From Monoraphidium neglectum (lineage: Eukaryota > Chlorophyta > Chlorophyceae > Sphaeropleales > Selenastraceae), in assembly GCF_000611645.1 (NCBI RefSeq), contig NW_014013592.1, positions 1 through 53,285 on the forward strand: DNA of 53,285 nucleotides, given 5' to 3'. The notes under the pieces were generated by a model, which worked only from the letters and a program-made list of their open reading frames with translations, was not told the origin of the DNA and did no database searches. Below, one piece after another: positions 35,001-48,100 of this stretch. Each line of letters starts with the position of its first letter. Position 1 is the first letter of the stretch. The position numbers and the translations under genes are program-made.

Positions 35001-37800
35001 AACCATGCTGGGCCGATACTTGGTACAGCCAGTAAGCGCAGTGCATGTAGATCTGTTGAGCTGACTGTGTATCACACGCACTTCACAGCCCATTCACACC
35101 CAAAACAATTCGCAAGAACAGCCCCTGCCCTTCTGGCTCCTGGAGCCGCTAGGTCTCAACATTACTGCTCACCCTGGGCTCCATAGGCAGGGAGACCTGC
35201 GCCTCGCGGCCCGGCTTGCCCGTGCACAGCTCAAAGGGCACCTCCACCAGCGCCGGCGCGGCGATGGCGGACGCCTGCTCCCTCAGGCTGCTGATGGCCA
35301 CGCGGTACGACACCACCTCGTCCAGGTCGACCACCGCCGTCACAACCTGTGGTCGACCCGGTCAAAGCAGTCAAAAACATTTGATAGGTATGGTGGTTGT
35401 TGCCGTTCTGCGACCAAAACCGCCGTCTGGGCGATATGCGTGTGATGCTTTCAAATCGATCAGCAGGATGTCCACATATGAACATTGAAGGAGCCTCCAT
35501 GCAGTGTTTGAGAGCTGCATCCAAACCGCATTGCATAGTAGATAGTAACCAATGCGAGGCTGTGGCAAGCGCCCTGCGGCCCGGAGGCGCGCACCTCAAC
35601 ATCTGAGAGGCTGAACTGGCTGCCCTGCGCCACCAGCTGGCCGTTGACGGCGACGCACGCGCAGCCGTCGTAGTACAAGCGCCCGCCGTCGCAGCCCTAG
35701 AAACATGGGAAAGTGGAAGGGAGGGATGCACGTGTGGGGCCAAAAGGGGGCAGGCCGCCCCTTGAATATTGCCATGCCCTGTGCAGCCCAATCCAGGTAT
35801 GCAAGCATGCTGATTTGCAGCGCGCGAGCTCGTCCGCATGTGTCATCAAATTGCGCGCTTGGATGCGCGAGCACATCAAACACAGAATCGCGCATGCATG
35901 CACATACACATGCTGCAATCCACACTCCTCTCACCTGCTGGTTGGCGTACAGGTACACGCCGCCCGCCTTGGCGGTTGCGGAGTTGATGAGGTCCAGGCG
36001 TGTGTCAAGCTTGCGCAGCTGGTGGTGGCTGCCGCTGCCGTTGCTGATGATCTCCACGCCGGCCAGCGCCAGGGAGATGTGGGGTGCCTGGGCAGTGGAC
36101 GTGCAATCAGTGGGGTTGCCTCAAAAGAACATGCATGTGGGTCACAGGTTGACGGCATGCGTGATCGAGGCAACAGGTGCATGCATGCATCAGTAGTACA
36201 CGATGTCAAGCATGTCTTCCTGTACACGCACACACGCACACACATGCACAAAATATGCAAGCATGCCCGTGCACGTGCGCCATGACGTCGCAGCAACTAG
36301 GGCCATGCAATCTCTTGACGCACTCACCTGTGGAGTAAAGAGCTCCTCGCAGGTCTCCGCTGCAAGCAGCGCGTCCGACAGACGCAGCGCGCCGTCACCA
36401 AAGGGGCACATGGTCTGGCCAGTGATTGTGCGGACGTCGGGCGGCAGGAGATGGTCCTCCAGCACGCCCTTGTGCTTCCACGTGCTGAAGTAGCTGCGGG
36501 TCCAGGCAACATGAAGTGGTGGCAAGAACAGGGTTGGTGAGGTGGAATCCGGCTAGGGCTTGCATGATGTGGCGGCCAATCAACGCCAGTGGCCATACCA
36601 CGGGTGCAGCTACACAGCTACAGAATATGTCGTATCCTTCGACTACAGTGCTGTGTGTAGATAAGGTTGCCTATTTAGACCCACGCAGGCTCACAAAAAC
36701 GCACAATCGGGCAAGCTGAGGCATGTCTCAGTGGGCACGAGGGTTCACAAATCCACCAGCACGGCGGCGTCCGTGACACGCAGCAGGCGCCAGCAGGCTG
36801 CTTACCGCGGCTCCCGGTAGTTGCCATCGTTGGCCAGGTGGAGCTTGGGGCGAATCAGCAGGATGCGGCCGTCAAGCATGAACACGCGGCAGTTGTACAG
36901 CACGCCTGAGGGGGAGCATAGCGTTCATAAGAGGAAGCAGGAGCAGGCTAGGGCGACGCAGGCCAGGAGCTGGTACATGAGCCGGGAGGTTGCAGCTAGT
37001 GCCTGGATTTTGAACAGAGCCTAAAAATTCTCCCACACCGGCTGTAACGCGACAGCAGCATGCAAACCGATGCATGTGCCCGCAGCTGGCGGGCCACAGA
37101 CCTCTGTGCACGACTGGCATGCCGACATCGCACAGCAGGCCTTTGGTGTGGCCGCCGCGTAGGATCTCCTGCACACCGATTGCGATGCACATCCGATTCA
37201 GAATGCATTCACAGGCCGCCGACGCCGCAGCCTTCTGTGCTGAATCGCCTGGGCAGCTCCGCTGTCACACAGGACAGTGACCATGACTGCAAGCAGGAAA
37301 GCCATAACACCCAGCCAGGCTTTCGGCGATGCTCCCAACAGATTGCACGGCTATCGCATGACGGGTGCATGACATGTGCATGTCACATGCATGGTGTTGC
37401 ATGCACAATGCATGGTAACGGCGCCGCACCGTGAGCGCCTCCCAGGAGTGCTCGACAGTGTCCAGCTCCAGAAAGTGGTCCTCGCAGCCGTAGCCAGGCA
37501 CCTCAAGCTCAGGGCCCACCTGCAGCAGGGGTCAGATGCAGTGCAAGAGGCTTGGGGAGGGGCGTAGCCTGGGGTGTTGCACGGAGTTTTGAAGGGTGCC
37601 GACTGGGCAGCCGCAGCGCTCGCGACTTGCGCAGAGGGGGCGGCAAGCGTTTGACTCAGCCCTGCGAGGCGCACCCTGTATGTCGCGCCTGCCGCCCTGG
37701 CGCGCTCAATGGACTCGATGATGCGGCGGAGGTTTCCGTCGAAATCCATCGCCCACTGGTTGAGGTTGCATGTCGCCAGGGTCGCCACACGTCGGCGCAT
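32069..37800 (-). CDS. NADSYN1: Glutamine-dependent NAD+ synthetase (nitrilase amidase plus NAD synthase domains)
   Basis: Converts deamido-NAD+ to NAD+ using ATP and glutamine, the last step of NAD synthesis, probably in the cytosol. Sixteen exons: 37800-37675, 37519-37430, 37168-37102, 36905-36806, 36493-36328, 36087-35935, 35696-35595, 35346-35173, 34832-34683, 34489-34320, 33932-33767, 33603-33488, 33319-33259, 33079-32976, 32681-32513, 32299-32069; 714 residues, the normal eukaryotic length. Amidase domain: [29 protein letters not shown] (catalytic Glu), [16 protein letters not shown] (catalytic Lys), ETCEELFTP (nucleophile Cys), [12 protein letters not shown]. Synthase domain: P-loop [101 protein letters not shown]. 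Two introns (33258-33080 and 32512-32300) seem to start with GC rather than GT. Confidence 0.96.
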
Positions 37801-39544
37801 CGTGGCTGTCGGTTGGTGCACGCACTTAGTGCCGCACTGACGAATTTGGCGCTGCGCGGCCCCTGACAATATGCCTCACGATCGAAAAAATGACAATGCT
37901 CTCGCTGCTTGTTATATACGCTGTCCAGCGACTCAGATCAGGCTAAGTTGTCTGCGCCGTGCTACCAGGCACGGCCTGGATAGGAATCACAGTCATTAAA
38001 ATATAATTCAACGGCACTGTATCAAGGGGGTTTCGACAGTCGAGCTAAACATCAGCGGCACTTCACATCTGATGTCGGCAGAACGGGCCAAGCGCTTGGA
38101 TGAGACGTCCATGTGTAACTATTCACACAATTCCTCCATGGTTTCATGAATTACTCGGCCATCCCAGCCACAAGGCCCTTGGTCGGTCAACACGGTCACA
38201 GGCTCCGAGCCTGTCATAGGCGGACCAGCTCACCCCCCACACGCGTGTGCTCCATCCTCGATGTTTCTGTATCAAGGGTGTTGTTGCATCCCAAAAAAAA
38301 GCTTCCCTTGTGTTAGGTCGTCCGCGTCTCATCCCATTGGTATCTCATTTCATTACAAAAGGTTGCTTCCGCTGCGCCCCCATCTGAACCTTCAAAGGAC
38401 TCAGAGCAGGCTGCCCGACCGCGTCCAGGTTCCAGCACTCCTTGCACGCCTGCATTGTGTGTGAGGAGGAACTACTGCACGTTTAATGTGTTGGCTGTGT
38501 TGCTTGATGGCAAGCTGGCTTGCACAATGGGACCAGGCACCATATGAAACAGTGATCACATACATTGCACGTATTCTACCATGATAGGCGGTTTTCACGG
38601 GAGGCTCATCCATAAAACCCAAGGGCAAACACCGTGATCCAGTTCAAGAAAGGTTCACCGAGCACAAGTGTGCACCAGTAGTGTGAGCAGGCCGTTGTGG
38701 CACAAGGGGAAACCCTTGAAATCGTCCTCGGTTCAGCCACGTTGTAGCCCCAGGCCTCGGAGGCCCCCGCGCGAGCGGTGGGAGCCAACGTTTGATCATC
38801 AGGCCTTGAAGCTTCAGCACGTGGTCCAGATTCTCAGAGATGTGCTGCGTCGTGCAACCAGACTCTCCCAAAAATCAAGCGGTTCGACACTCGAGTACTG
38901 TGGAGTGCGTGAGTGTCTCTTGAAGTCTTAGAATGGTCCCATGTACAATAGCTCCAGGTCAAACCTGGTTGCTTCTTCTACAAGGAAAACTGTGTTGACG
39001 AGCGCACAGTCCACATAACACTAAAGTCTATAATCATCGACAGGAGTGCCGCTGGGCAGGTACACTGGCGTGTTCATGCGTGGTCTGGAACCATGGCTGC
39101 CATGTATCGAATCCACGTGCTTGTGACCGTTTCTCGGCCTGGTGCTTGGACATCTCCATGCCGCCGCTGCAAGTGGGGTTCACAGCTGTCATTGCCTCGC
39201 TCATGCCGAGTTGTCGCAAACTCTTGTGCACACTCACATTGTTGCTTGCCTGTGTTGAGTCATGCCTGTGTTGATTCAACACAAGCACTCGGCAATTGCG
39301 AGACTAGTTCACATAGATTAGCTCTCATAGACAAGCGGGCAGCAGATCAGGCTTGATCTGCATTTTGTTATCGCCAACACCGAACCCATCCCTGTGTTTG
39401 CTGCATATTTATCGCTGTTAATTCATACATATCTATGATCTGAATCGATCTAGCGACAAACTCGTTGTGCATCAGCAGTGCGGCGCAACACTACCGGTAC
39501 TGTACCGGTGACTGACGCAGAGCGGCGGCCCACCAGGCATCACC
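37801..39544. other. Divergent promoter region
   Basis: Between NAD synthetase (-) and the RluA-associated-domain gene (+). It is AT-richer than the flanks, especially 37900-38100 and 39300-39470. Apart from the TATATAA at 37912 I see no gene, repeat or convincing regulatory site. Open frames here are short and featureless. Confidence 0.5.
37912..37918 (-). promoter_or_regulatory. Candidate TATA box of the NAD synthetase gene
   Basis: TATATAA on the minus strand, about 112 bases upstream of the NAD synthetase ATG. Position and sequence suit a TATA element, but there is no transcript evidence. Confidence 0.4.
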
Positions 39545-41303
39545 ATGCTGGCGTATGGCGGCCGCTGCGTGACGTGCGGCGGCACTCACGAGCTGCGCCC
39601 CAACACTGCCGCGATTGCTGCGGCGCGTGCGCTCGCACGGCGCGTGGCGGCGGAGGGGCGGCTGGACTGGGAGGCGCCCGGCCCAGGGGATCCGCGGTTC
39701 ACAACGGACTACCTGGACGGCAGGTGACCATGGGGGAGGCCAGCAGACGTCATTTGGCTGCTGGAACTTATGGGTGTCTACCTACAGCAGTGCAGGTGCT
39801 CTGGGTATCAACGGGAGCAGGGCTTGTTGGTGCGGGCTTGGGCTTGAGTACCAGGCACGTGATCACGAGAACGCAGGGCAGCGGAGTCGCCAGGGTGCCG
39901 CCCATTCAAGCGCTGCCTGCCGGATCGCATCATGAGCGCGCCGCCCCTGCTCATCCCGTTGCGCTCCGCGCTGGCCCGCCGCGCAGCAAGGGCCCGGGCC
40001 GCATGCTCGGCGTCCTGATCGCGCACGACCCAACGGTGCCGCCAGCAGCGACCGTTGCGGCGGCGGCGACGGCTGCGCTTCCACCCACGGCGGCGGAATC
40101 TCAAGAAGCGGGGCCGGATGCGGAGTATGCACCTGGCCTCGACCCTGGGGCCCGCGTCCTCAAGGCCTTCAGCGGGCAGATTACTGAGGACTGGGTGGTG
40201 CCCGGATGGTGCGGCCCCGTGCAGGGCGTCACCAGCGGCGGGGATTACTACGCTGCAGTGCGTGACCTGACGGAGCGCCTCAGCGCGCGTATCGAGCGGC
40301 TCAGGTCGCTGCAGCAGCGCGCATCGGAGGTGGCCGAGGGGCCGCGCTTTGACGGCGGCGGTAGCTTGGGTGGTGACAGCGTTGACAGAGGGCAGGAAGG
40401 GGGCCGGCGGCGGCGGAGGGGCAGGCGTGCGCGCGTCGCGGACGGCGGTAGCTCGGCGGAGCGGTTTGTGTTGGCCCAGCTCGAGCTTCTCGTGGCGCGG
40501 CGCAAGGCGGTGTCGCACCACTTGCTGGAACAGGTGCGAAGTGCAGAGGAGGTTTGGGTGCTGGCAGAGAGGTCGTAAACAGCTTTGGGGGGGGTCGTCG
40601 TGTTTTCAGCTGCGGCTGCGCTGCCAAATTGACTGCTAAGTTATGTGCTGATTAGGTATTGTGGTGGTGCCTCCTCGTGACCAGCGCCCGCCATAAATCT
40701 TGTCAGGGGCACCAAGGCACCACAACTCCACCACACAACTCGCCAAAAAAGCAGATACAGCGCAGCTACCTCACGCGCGACTGCTCAGGCGGCGCCATCA
40801 GCTTGCTCGACGCCTACCTCGAACATGCCCGGCGCTTCGAGCCTCCTCTGCCCCTCACGCGCGCGGGCGGGTTCGTCGGCTTCCCCGCCGGCTGCGGCGA
40901 CTGCTGCGCGCCGAAGCTGCTTCACGCCGCAGCGGAGCGCGGCTGGCAGCCGGTCGCGATGGTCGAGTTCTTTTGGGGGGCGCCCCCAGGGACGGCGACA
41001 TGGGCCAAGCCGGCGGCAAAGATGGGCGCAGGGGGCTGGGGCGGCAGCAGCTCCAGCAGCGGCTCCGAAAGCGACGGCGACGAGGGGGGCGGCGCGGGCA
41101 GAGGCGGTGCGCGCGGCGGCGCGGCAGGCGCGAGCCGGCGGCACGGGCAGGTGTACGGGATGTGCGACAAGTGCAGGGGCGTCCTCGGGACGATGCTGCA
41201 TGGGCTGCCTGACTGGGATGAAGCATACCCGGATTCAAGCACGGCTGACAGACTTTCACCATTTCCCCTAAACCTTTTTGAGGATGACGATGGTCAGTCA
41301 TGA
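39545..41303 (+). CDS. Free-standing RluA-associated N-terminal domain protein
   Basis: Exons 39545-39723, 39987-40533 and 40755-41303 join in phase to 424 residues. In order: a short N-terminal Cys-pair block (CVTCGGTHELRPNTAAIAAA), GPGRMLGVLIAHDP, LKAFSGQITEDWVVPGWCGP, a helical region with LTERLSARIERLRSLQ and ARRKAVSHHLL, a Ser/Gly insertion, PAGCGDCCAPKLLHAAAERG, VAMVEFFWGAPP, and GMCDKCRGVLGTMLHGL. This set and order are what I know from the long N-terminal extension of some bacterial RluA-family pseudouridine synthases (GKMFGVL, FSG, GAGECAAPKLL, EFWWG, CxxKC...ML). The synthase catalytic domain does not follow: the frame stops at 41303 and the next gene is on the other strand. Function is unknown; a role with RNA or RNA-modifying partners is inference. 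The start ATG at 39545 is the first giving the conserved N-terminus. Confidence 0.72.
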
Positions 41304-42191
41304 CCTGTACTCATGGCGACTCAAAAACTTGCTTGACAAGGGGCTTTGAACAATCATTCTACCTTGCACCTGCCACTGGCGCATGGCATGCCTGTTACTG
41401 AAAAGCATTTGTGTCTTATTGACACGGCACTTGACGTTTCAAAACTCACATTCATTCACACCCTGCGCGGAAGCCTAGGCAACTGCTCTGGCGTGCACGC
41501 ACCTCGGCGTGATGCTCAGAGCTCGTCATGGGTGTCGGCAAACGCACGCTGACCTGGCGCCATGCGCCTCGGCTCAAAACAAGGAAGCCTGAACGCCTGG
41601 TTGCATGTTGCATCCGCCCGGAAGGCACCCCAAGTTCAAGATATGCGCACTGAAACATATGTTGGTGGTTGAGCGTGATGAGCAAGCGCTGCGAGGTGTG
41701 AAGCAGGCGCAGCAATTCCCAAGTTTCACATCTTGCGTGTGTGTGCAACCGCTGCGGGTGAGGGGTCAAAAGTGTTTGCGCCTTGGGTTGATCCCTTGCG
41801 GCGCAATCTCCCCCATGCGCGCTGCTGCTGTGTAAAGGTTATGGTGACGTAGAATGGCCGCTCTGGCGGCGTGTTGGCGTAAATTATTGCGCGTGCGCCA
41901 TGCTGCAAGGTGGCGAGCCGCGCTCAAAGGCTGCATGGGATGCGTGAGGCGGTGCGTCACGAAGGGGCAAAACAGGAAGGCACGGCTGGCGCCTTGCCCC
42001 CCCGGCGGTGCGCAGGTCCAGGAAGGATGCTCAGGCCGGCATCGGCGCCAACAACAACGCACATAAGGAAGGCCCGCCGCGCGCGCTGCTTGCGGGTATA
42101 GAAAGGTGCAGCAGCACCCAGCCGCTCTAATACCCCCGGCTAGCCGCCGACACCGGGCCGCAGCGACGACGCCCGCCGCAAAGCGCAGGCC
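41304..42191. other. Convergent intergenic region
   Basis: Lies between the stops of the RluA-associated-domain gene (+) and the C2-VASt gene (-). TGTAA at 41831-41835 on the plus strand is a possible, rather distant, poly(A) signal. I see no gene. Confidence 0.5.
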
Positions 42192-45100
42192 CTATCCCCC
42201 GCGCGTGCCCGACGCGCAGCCAGATTTGCGGACGGCGGCGGTCAGCTCCCGCAGCTCCCGCGATACGCTCGCGCCTGCGTGCAGCACGGCCGCGGCCAGC
42301 AGCAGCAGGGCCAGCAGCGTGAGCGCCCGCAGGACCAGCGACGCCGACGGGCGGCGCGCTGAGGGCCCCGCCAGCAGCGACGCGAGCCACCCGCCGCCCG
42401 GTCGCGGCTCGAAGCCGGGCGGCGACGCCAGCGCGTCGGCGGCCGCGCCGCCGACGACGCCGGGCGGCAGCGCGGGGTGTGCGGGTACAGCGGCGAGCGC
42501 GGCCGCGGGGCTGGTGGCGGCGGCGTGGCGCTGGAGGGTCGCAACGAGGGCGTTCCAGCCGCGGCGGGCATCGGACTCAGCGCCAGCCTGGATCATGCCC
42601 CTGCCTAGGCACTGCCGGTGGAACACCATCTGGGGTTGATGGTGGGTGCAAGTTTGGGATACTGGACTCAGATTGGAGCTACACGAACAAGTGACCTTGG
42701 GAGCCAACACAGTGAAAGCACCATTGCCGTGGGCATGAAGCAAGCAACGCAGTTGAGCTGAAGGTTGGCAGCAGGGCAGGCAGGACGAGGGCGACGCAGA
42801 CTAGGCGCCAGCCCTGCTGCCAGAGCTCCTGGAAGCAGGCGATGTCCCAACGCCTCGCTCGTGAGCACAACCCCACCCACCTGCATGCTGATGCGCAGCT
42901 GGCACTGCCCGCTCGCGCGGTGCAGGCCGCACAGCTGCACGAGCACGTAGAAGCAGTCCCCCTTTGGCGCGTCGTTGATCATCTTGCACTCGACCACCCA
43001 GCCGCCGTCCCCCTTGCTGACGAGGCGCTGCTCCTCCCACACGCTGCACTGCTTGGGAGCCAGGGGTATCGGGATGCGCAGCGGCTTGACATAGGACACC
43101 TTGCGGCTGCGCAGCGCGAGGGCGCAGCCGACGGCGGGGTTGGGGTCGGCGGGGGGCCCCCATGACGTCACGATGACATCACGCAGGTCCTGGGTGCGTC
43201 GGGGGGGGGAGGCGGGTGTATGGCCAGGTCGGGGGTGAAGAGGGCTGCACTTGCGCAAAGTGCAGTGGTTCAAGTCATATGGTGAGCGAGCTGCCGGCAC
43301 GACTGTGTACGTGAGTTGTATCAGCGCTGACACAACAAACGTCCCTCAAGCAGCCCCCACGCCTTGACGCAAGCCGCGCGCCCCCCGCCGCCGTCCCCAC
43401 CTCTGAGGCCCAGAACCCAGCCATGAACGCGGTGTTGGCGCCAAACATGAGGGCGTAGAGGGCGTTGACCCCGAGGTTGACCGGGGTGTCCACCACCGGG
43501 ATGTTCAGCGCCGGGGGCGGCACCAGCGGGGCCGCGTCCGGCACTGCGAGTCGCGGTTCATCATCGTGCATGGCGGGAGCAGGGGTCAGCAGCGGGCGAT
43601 ATCCAGTCCTCAAGTTCAGGCGGGAAAGCTGCAGCGCACGTGCGAGGCAGCACATCTGCAAGCAGCATACCTGCATGGGGTGTGCCGTCACTGGACCACT
43701 CAGACCTCATCCACCCTGCCACCAACCCCCCTGTGCCCCCAATAGAAACCCTCGCCCCAAACCCCTGCTGACACCCCCCTCCGTCACCGTCCTCGTCATC
43801 ATCCTCGTCTTCCAGGACTCGTGCTTCGCCCCCGGCTGCCAATGTTCAGGGTCAATGCAAACGAGGCAGGTTGTGTCAGCCACAGCTCAGTCAAGGCTAG
43901 TGCACAGCCTGATGGCCTGGACCGTGTGCAGCATTCGCGAAAATCAGGTGTCATCCTGCACATTCCAGGCATCAAGGCCCGCCAATGTAGGAGTGGCCGA
44001 GGCCAAGCCACCGACGCCCTCGGGCTCCGGCAGGCAGCAGGCGCACCTGCAATGGCAACCGCCTCGGGCGCCGCCGTCGACGACGGCAGGGGCACCAGGC
44101 GCAGGGTGACGGCTATCTCCAGGTTGCCTGCCGTCAGTGCCAGGTGGGACTCGAGGGTGCGCTGGTAGCGCTTGCCGCCAGAGCCCTGGGGTGTGATGAT
44201 TGCAGGGATTGAGATTTCAACCACAATCAACTTGCTGATGGCCAAGCCATGACGTGGTTTACGCTGATAAACGACTCACACAACCCCCTCCCTTGCTCCC
44301 TGGACACATGATGCTCACCTTCCAGCCACCTCCCAAGGCGTCCGCCGCAAACGTGGCCGGCATTGCCGCCGCCGATGCCCCTGCCACCACCGCCACTGCC
44401 ACAGGCAACGTGGCCCCGCTGGACGCCGCCGCCGCCGGCGTCGCACCCAGCGCCGCCGCCGTGGCCGCCACGGAGGGCAGGGGCTCGGGGTCGTCGCCAG
44501 CAGAGGCCGTGGGCCGCAGCGGCGCCCAGCCCATGCGGCTGACCTCCCGCGCGCCCGGCGCCAGCATCGACCGCAGCCTCCGGGACAGGTCGTTGCTGCC
44601 GGCCCCAGACGTGTATGACGCCGCCGCCGCACGCCTCCGCGGGCCGCCCGCAGCTGGCGGCCCGCCAGCTGCGCCCTTGGCCGCGCCGGCGCCGGGGCGC
44701 GCCAACGTGCTGTCTGGCCCCGCCATTGCAAGCGCTGCCGCTGCGCTGCCGCCGCCGCCACCGCCACTCGCGTTCTCGCTCTTGCTGCTGCGCTGCACCA
44801 GGCCGTCTGCACCAAACGCGTCGTCGTCAGACGCGCAGTCCCCCGGCTGGTGCGCAGGGATGCTGAATGCTGCACTGTCCGCGCCTGCGCCCCCGCCGCC
44901 GCCGCCGCTGCCGTTGTCGCCGGCAGTGGCGCCGCGCGGGGAGCAGGGCTCGGAGGCGGGGTCGTCCGGGCGCTTCTTGAACAGGAGCGCGGCGCAGGAG
45001 GGGTCGCAGTCGGGGCCAAGCCCCTGCGGGCTGGAGCTGCGGGCCCCAATGGTGGCGGGAGAGGCAGGGGCCCCGGTGGCGGCCGCAGCTGCAACGGCGG

Positions 45101-48100
45101 CAGGAACCCCCAGCCACGAGCATCGAGGGCCGCTGAAGGCTGGCGGTGGGCTGGCGCGGTCCAGGCGCGGCGACGGGCTGCCCGGCTGCTCCTCGTTGGC
45201 CCGCAGGGGTGGCGTCGCGCGGCCGCTCTGGGGGCGCGCGGCCGGCGACTGCGCGCCCCGCGGCGAAGGGAAGCGCCCGCCCTGGCCCGACGCTGCGGCC
45301 CCCGTCAGCGCGGGAGGCGTCGCCCGGCCGCCAGCACCCGTGGCGGCAGGGCTCCCCGGCGCCGCCGCCGAGGCTGCGGCGAGCGCCGCTGTCGCGCTTA
45401 TGGCGTCGGGAGCGCCGCCATCGCTGCCGCAGCCGTCATCGGCAATTGGGGAGAGACCCCCGCCGCTGGGGCCTGCGTCCTCAATGGGCACGTCCCAGAC
45501 CGGGATCTGAGTTTTGGCGATTGTGTGCGTCGTCCCCTTGATGTAGATCTTGATGTCGTGCAGCTGCGGCGATTTAGGGGTCATTTGGGGAGTGGAAGGG
45601 GCACGTCAGGTGTGCGTGCCTGGGGCCGTGGCCCTGGGGACCAATCCTACCGACGATTGTCCAGGGGCGCCGAAGAACAGGTCTAAAACCCTGCACTCGC
45701 AGCATATTGTCACTAGGGCGCAGCCTCCCCTGCCTTGCCATACGGTAGATACGCCAAGCACATGCCCTGCCAGCGATTCGCATGCACACACACACAGAGT
45801 GGGAGGAGGAAGGTTCGCGCCCGTGCGCCCTGCGTGCGTCTCTTTTCCCGGCCGCACCTCGTCCTTGCGGCGCGCCCCCAGCGACCCCAGCCTGAGCGCG
45901 GGCGCCAGCGGTATAAGCACCTCCTCGTTGATGGCCACCTCAAACTCGCCCCCAGGCTCGTCAAAACTGTGCAGGCGGGTTGGGTCGCGGGAGGGGGTTA
46001 TGACATAATGTGGTGTGGGCACAAAGGCTGGTGACGCAGGACCATCGAGCAGTGTCGCTGCGTCCCAAACTTGGCCTGTTTGTTGCGCCAGAATGTGCAG
46101 CGCTGGCGGCCTTGTCAGGCCGCGGATTATTCACGCTGCGGCACTTGTTGACCCGGGACTGCCACCCGTCAATTTCCGTTAAATACGGTTTTGATTTGAT
46201 TTGCGCCCCCCCCGCCCCTGCTGGACGCCTCCGAAGACCTCAAGCATGCGTTCGCACCCGGCAGGCAGGGGCTTCTCCAGGCAAAAGCGGCCGAACCGGA
46301 TGTACAGCGACCGCGCGCGCGGCCACGACTTGGGCTTGCCCGCGCCGCCCCCCGGCCCGCGGGGGCTGGGCGCCGCTCCCGCCGCAGTGTTCACGGCCTG
46401 CGGACGTCCAAGGCAGGGATGCAACCATGGGACGGATTCCTTCGTTTCTGAAAAATAAGCCCTGCCTCGCTCCCTTCAATGCCCCTGCTGCGCATGTTAG
46501 GGCGTATCCAGGCACCCTGCCAACCTCTGCAATACCCTGCCAGGCACACCCTCTGGACGATGATCGATACGATCAGCGGCTCACCCCCAGCGACAGGTTG
46601 TTGGCCCTGAGGCCGTTGAGGCCGTGCAGCTGAACGTGCAGCGCGCGGCCCCCCAGCGCCGCCACAATGGCCTCCGGGTCCATCTCAGCCTCAACCTCTG
46701 GCGCCACCTGGGGGCGACGCACAGGGTGGGGGGGCGGTTCACGGGCAGGTGTAGTTCTGAGATTGAGCCGGGGCTGAGCTGACCGCCGGCGGAGCAGATG
46801 TGTGTATTGGATCAGGAGTGTGTCGCTGTGTACAAAAGCAGATGCAGGCTCGATTTTGACAAGTTGTCACACAAAGCAGCTAACTTGTGCTGGATGCCTG
46901 AAGCAAGTGGCCAAGGGCTCTGCTGCCGCCACGCTGCAGTTGCAATCCCTAAAGCCAACGGCCCGCCGCGTCACACACCTGAAGCAGGCCCCGGGCCACG
47001 CTTGTCACGCCGCACCTGAGCGTATGCAAAGGCGTCCAGCACCTCAAAGCCCAGGCACAGGTGGCCGGCCACGATGTCTGTGGAGCGCTTCTTGGCCAGG
47101 GGGAACCTGCAGAGGAGAGGACAATGGGGTGTACAGGGTTCAAGGCTGGATTCAAATCAGGCGGCAGCCGCACTACAGGCGCACAGTGTGTCCAGCATGC
47201 ATCGCGTTCCATTCTATTCTGCTGGTGTGTTGCCAGCCAGAGTGTCCCTCGTCAGAAATTCTGACGAGAATTTCTCGGACATTGTCCCAGCGGCGCTGCT
47301 GTAATGCCTGCCTTGCCGCCACCGCCTTGTTGCCACCGCCGCGCCGTGCGTGTGGGCCGGCGGCCGCGGCTCACCAGTAGGCGCGGCCTGTGGTTGGGTC
47401 CTGCGCGATCTCCAGCGCCTTGCCCAGCGTCATGATCACCTGAGGGGGCGCGGTTATTGCACACACAGCATCCTCGTGTGATCGAGACGCCACGCCTTGC
47501 AACCCTCGCCAAGCTCAGCAGCCCGTGTGCTGAGCCGCACCCCGGGGTCGGGCTAGTCACGGCCTGTGGGTGACGCCGCCGGCGCAAGGTTTGTGTTGCA
47601 TCCACCAGCCGCCCCCTCTTTTCCCTCCCTTGCATACCCCACCCAATGAACCATGCACTCACCTGCCCCAGGAACTCTATTCCCGCAAAGTCCTTGTCCC
47701 ACATCTCCACCAGCAGGGGCTCCCCCTCCCCCAGAGACTCCAGGGGGAACAGCAGGCTGCTCGGGTCGCATGGGGTTACACAGTTGCAAAAGGCAACATA
47801 AGACATGCGCCGTGGCAGTGGTAGTGGTATTATGTGCCTTGTAAGGCGCATTGGCCGCTCTGAAGAGCTTTGCGCTTTGTGTGGGGGGCCTGGCTGCTGG
47901 CCAGCTGGCTTCGTGCATGTTGAGGCAGCGGTTGAGAGCAGTTGGGTCTTAAGGGGGCCCTGGTAGGGGCTGGTTGCGCACCGCTGCTGCCACATGGGGT
48001 GGCGGTTTCGGTAGATGACGCGCGACTTCTTGCAGTGGGGTCCCAGGGTGATCTTGGCAAACCTGGGGCGAACAGAAAGGCCAGCACAAAGGGGGTGTAT

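Noticed and set aside
47145..47165. Sequence resembling a tRNA T-arm box (GATTTGAATCC on the minus strand)
   Set aside because: It mismatches the B-box core, has no paired A-box or acceptor stem, and lies in an intron of the C2-VASt gene.
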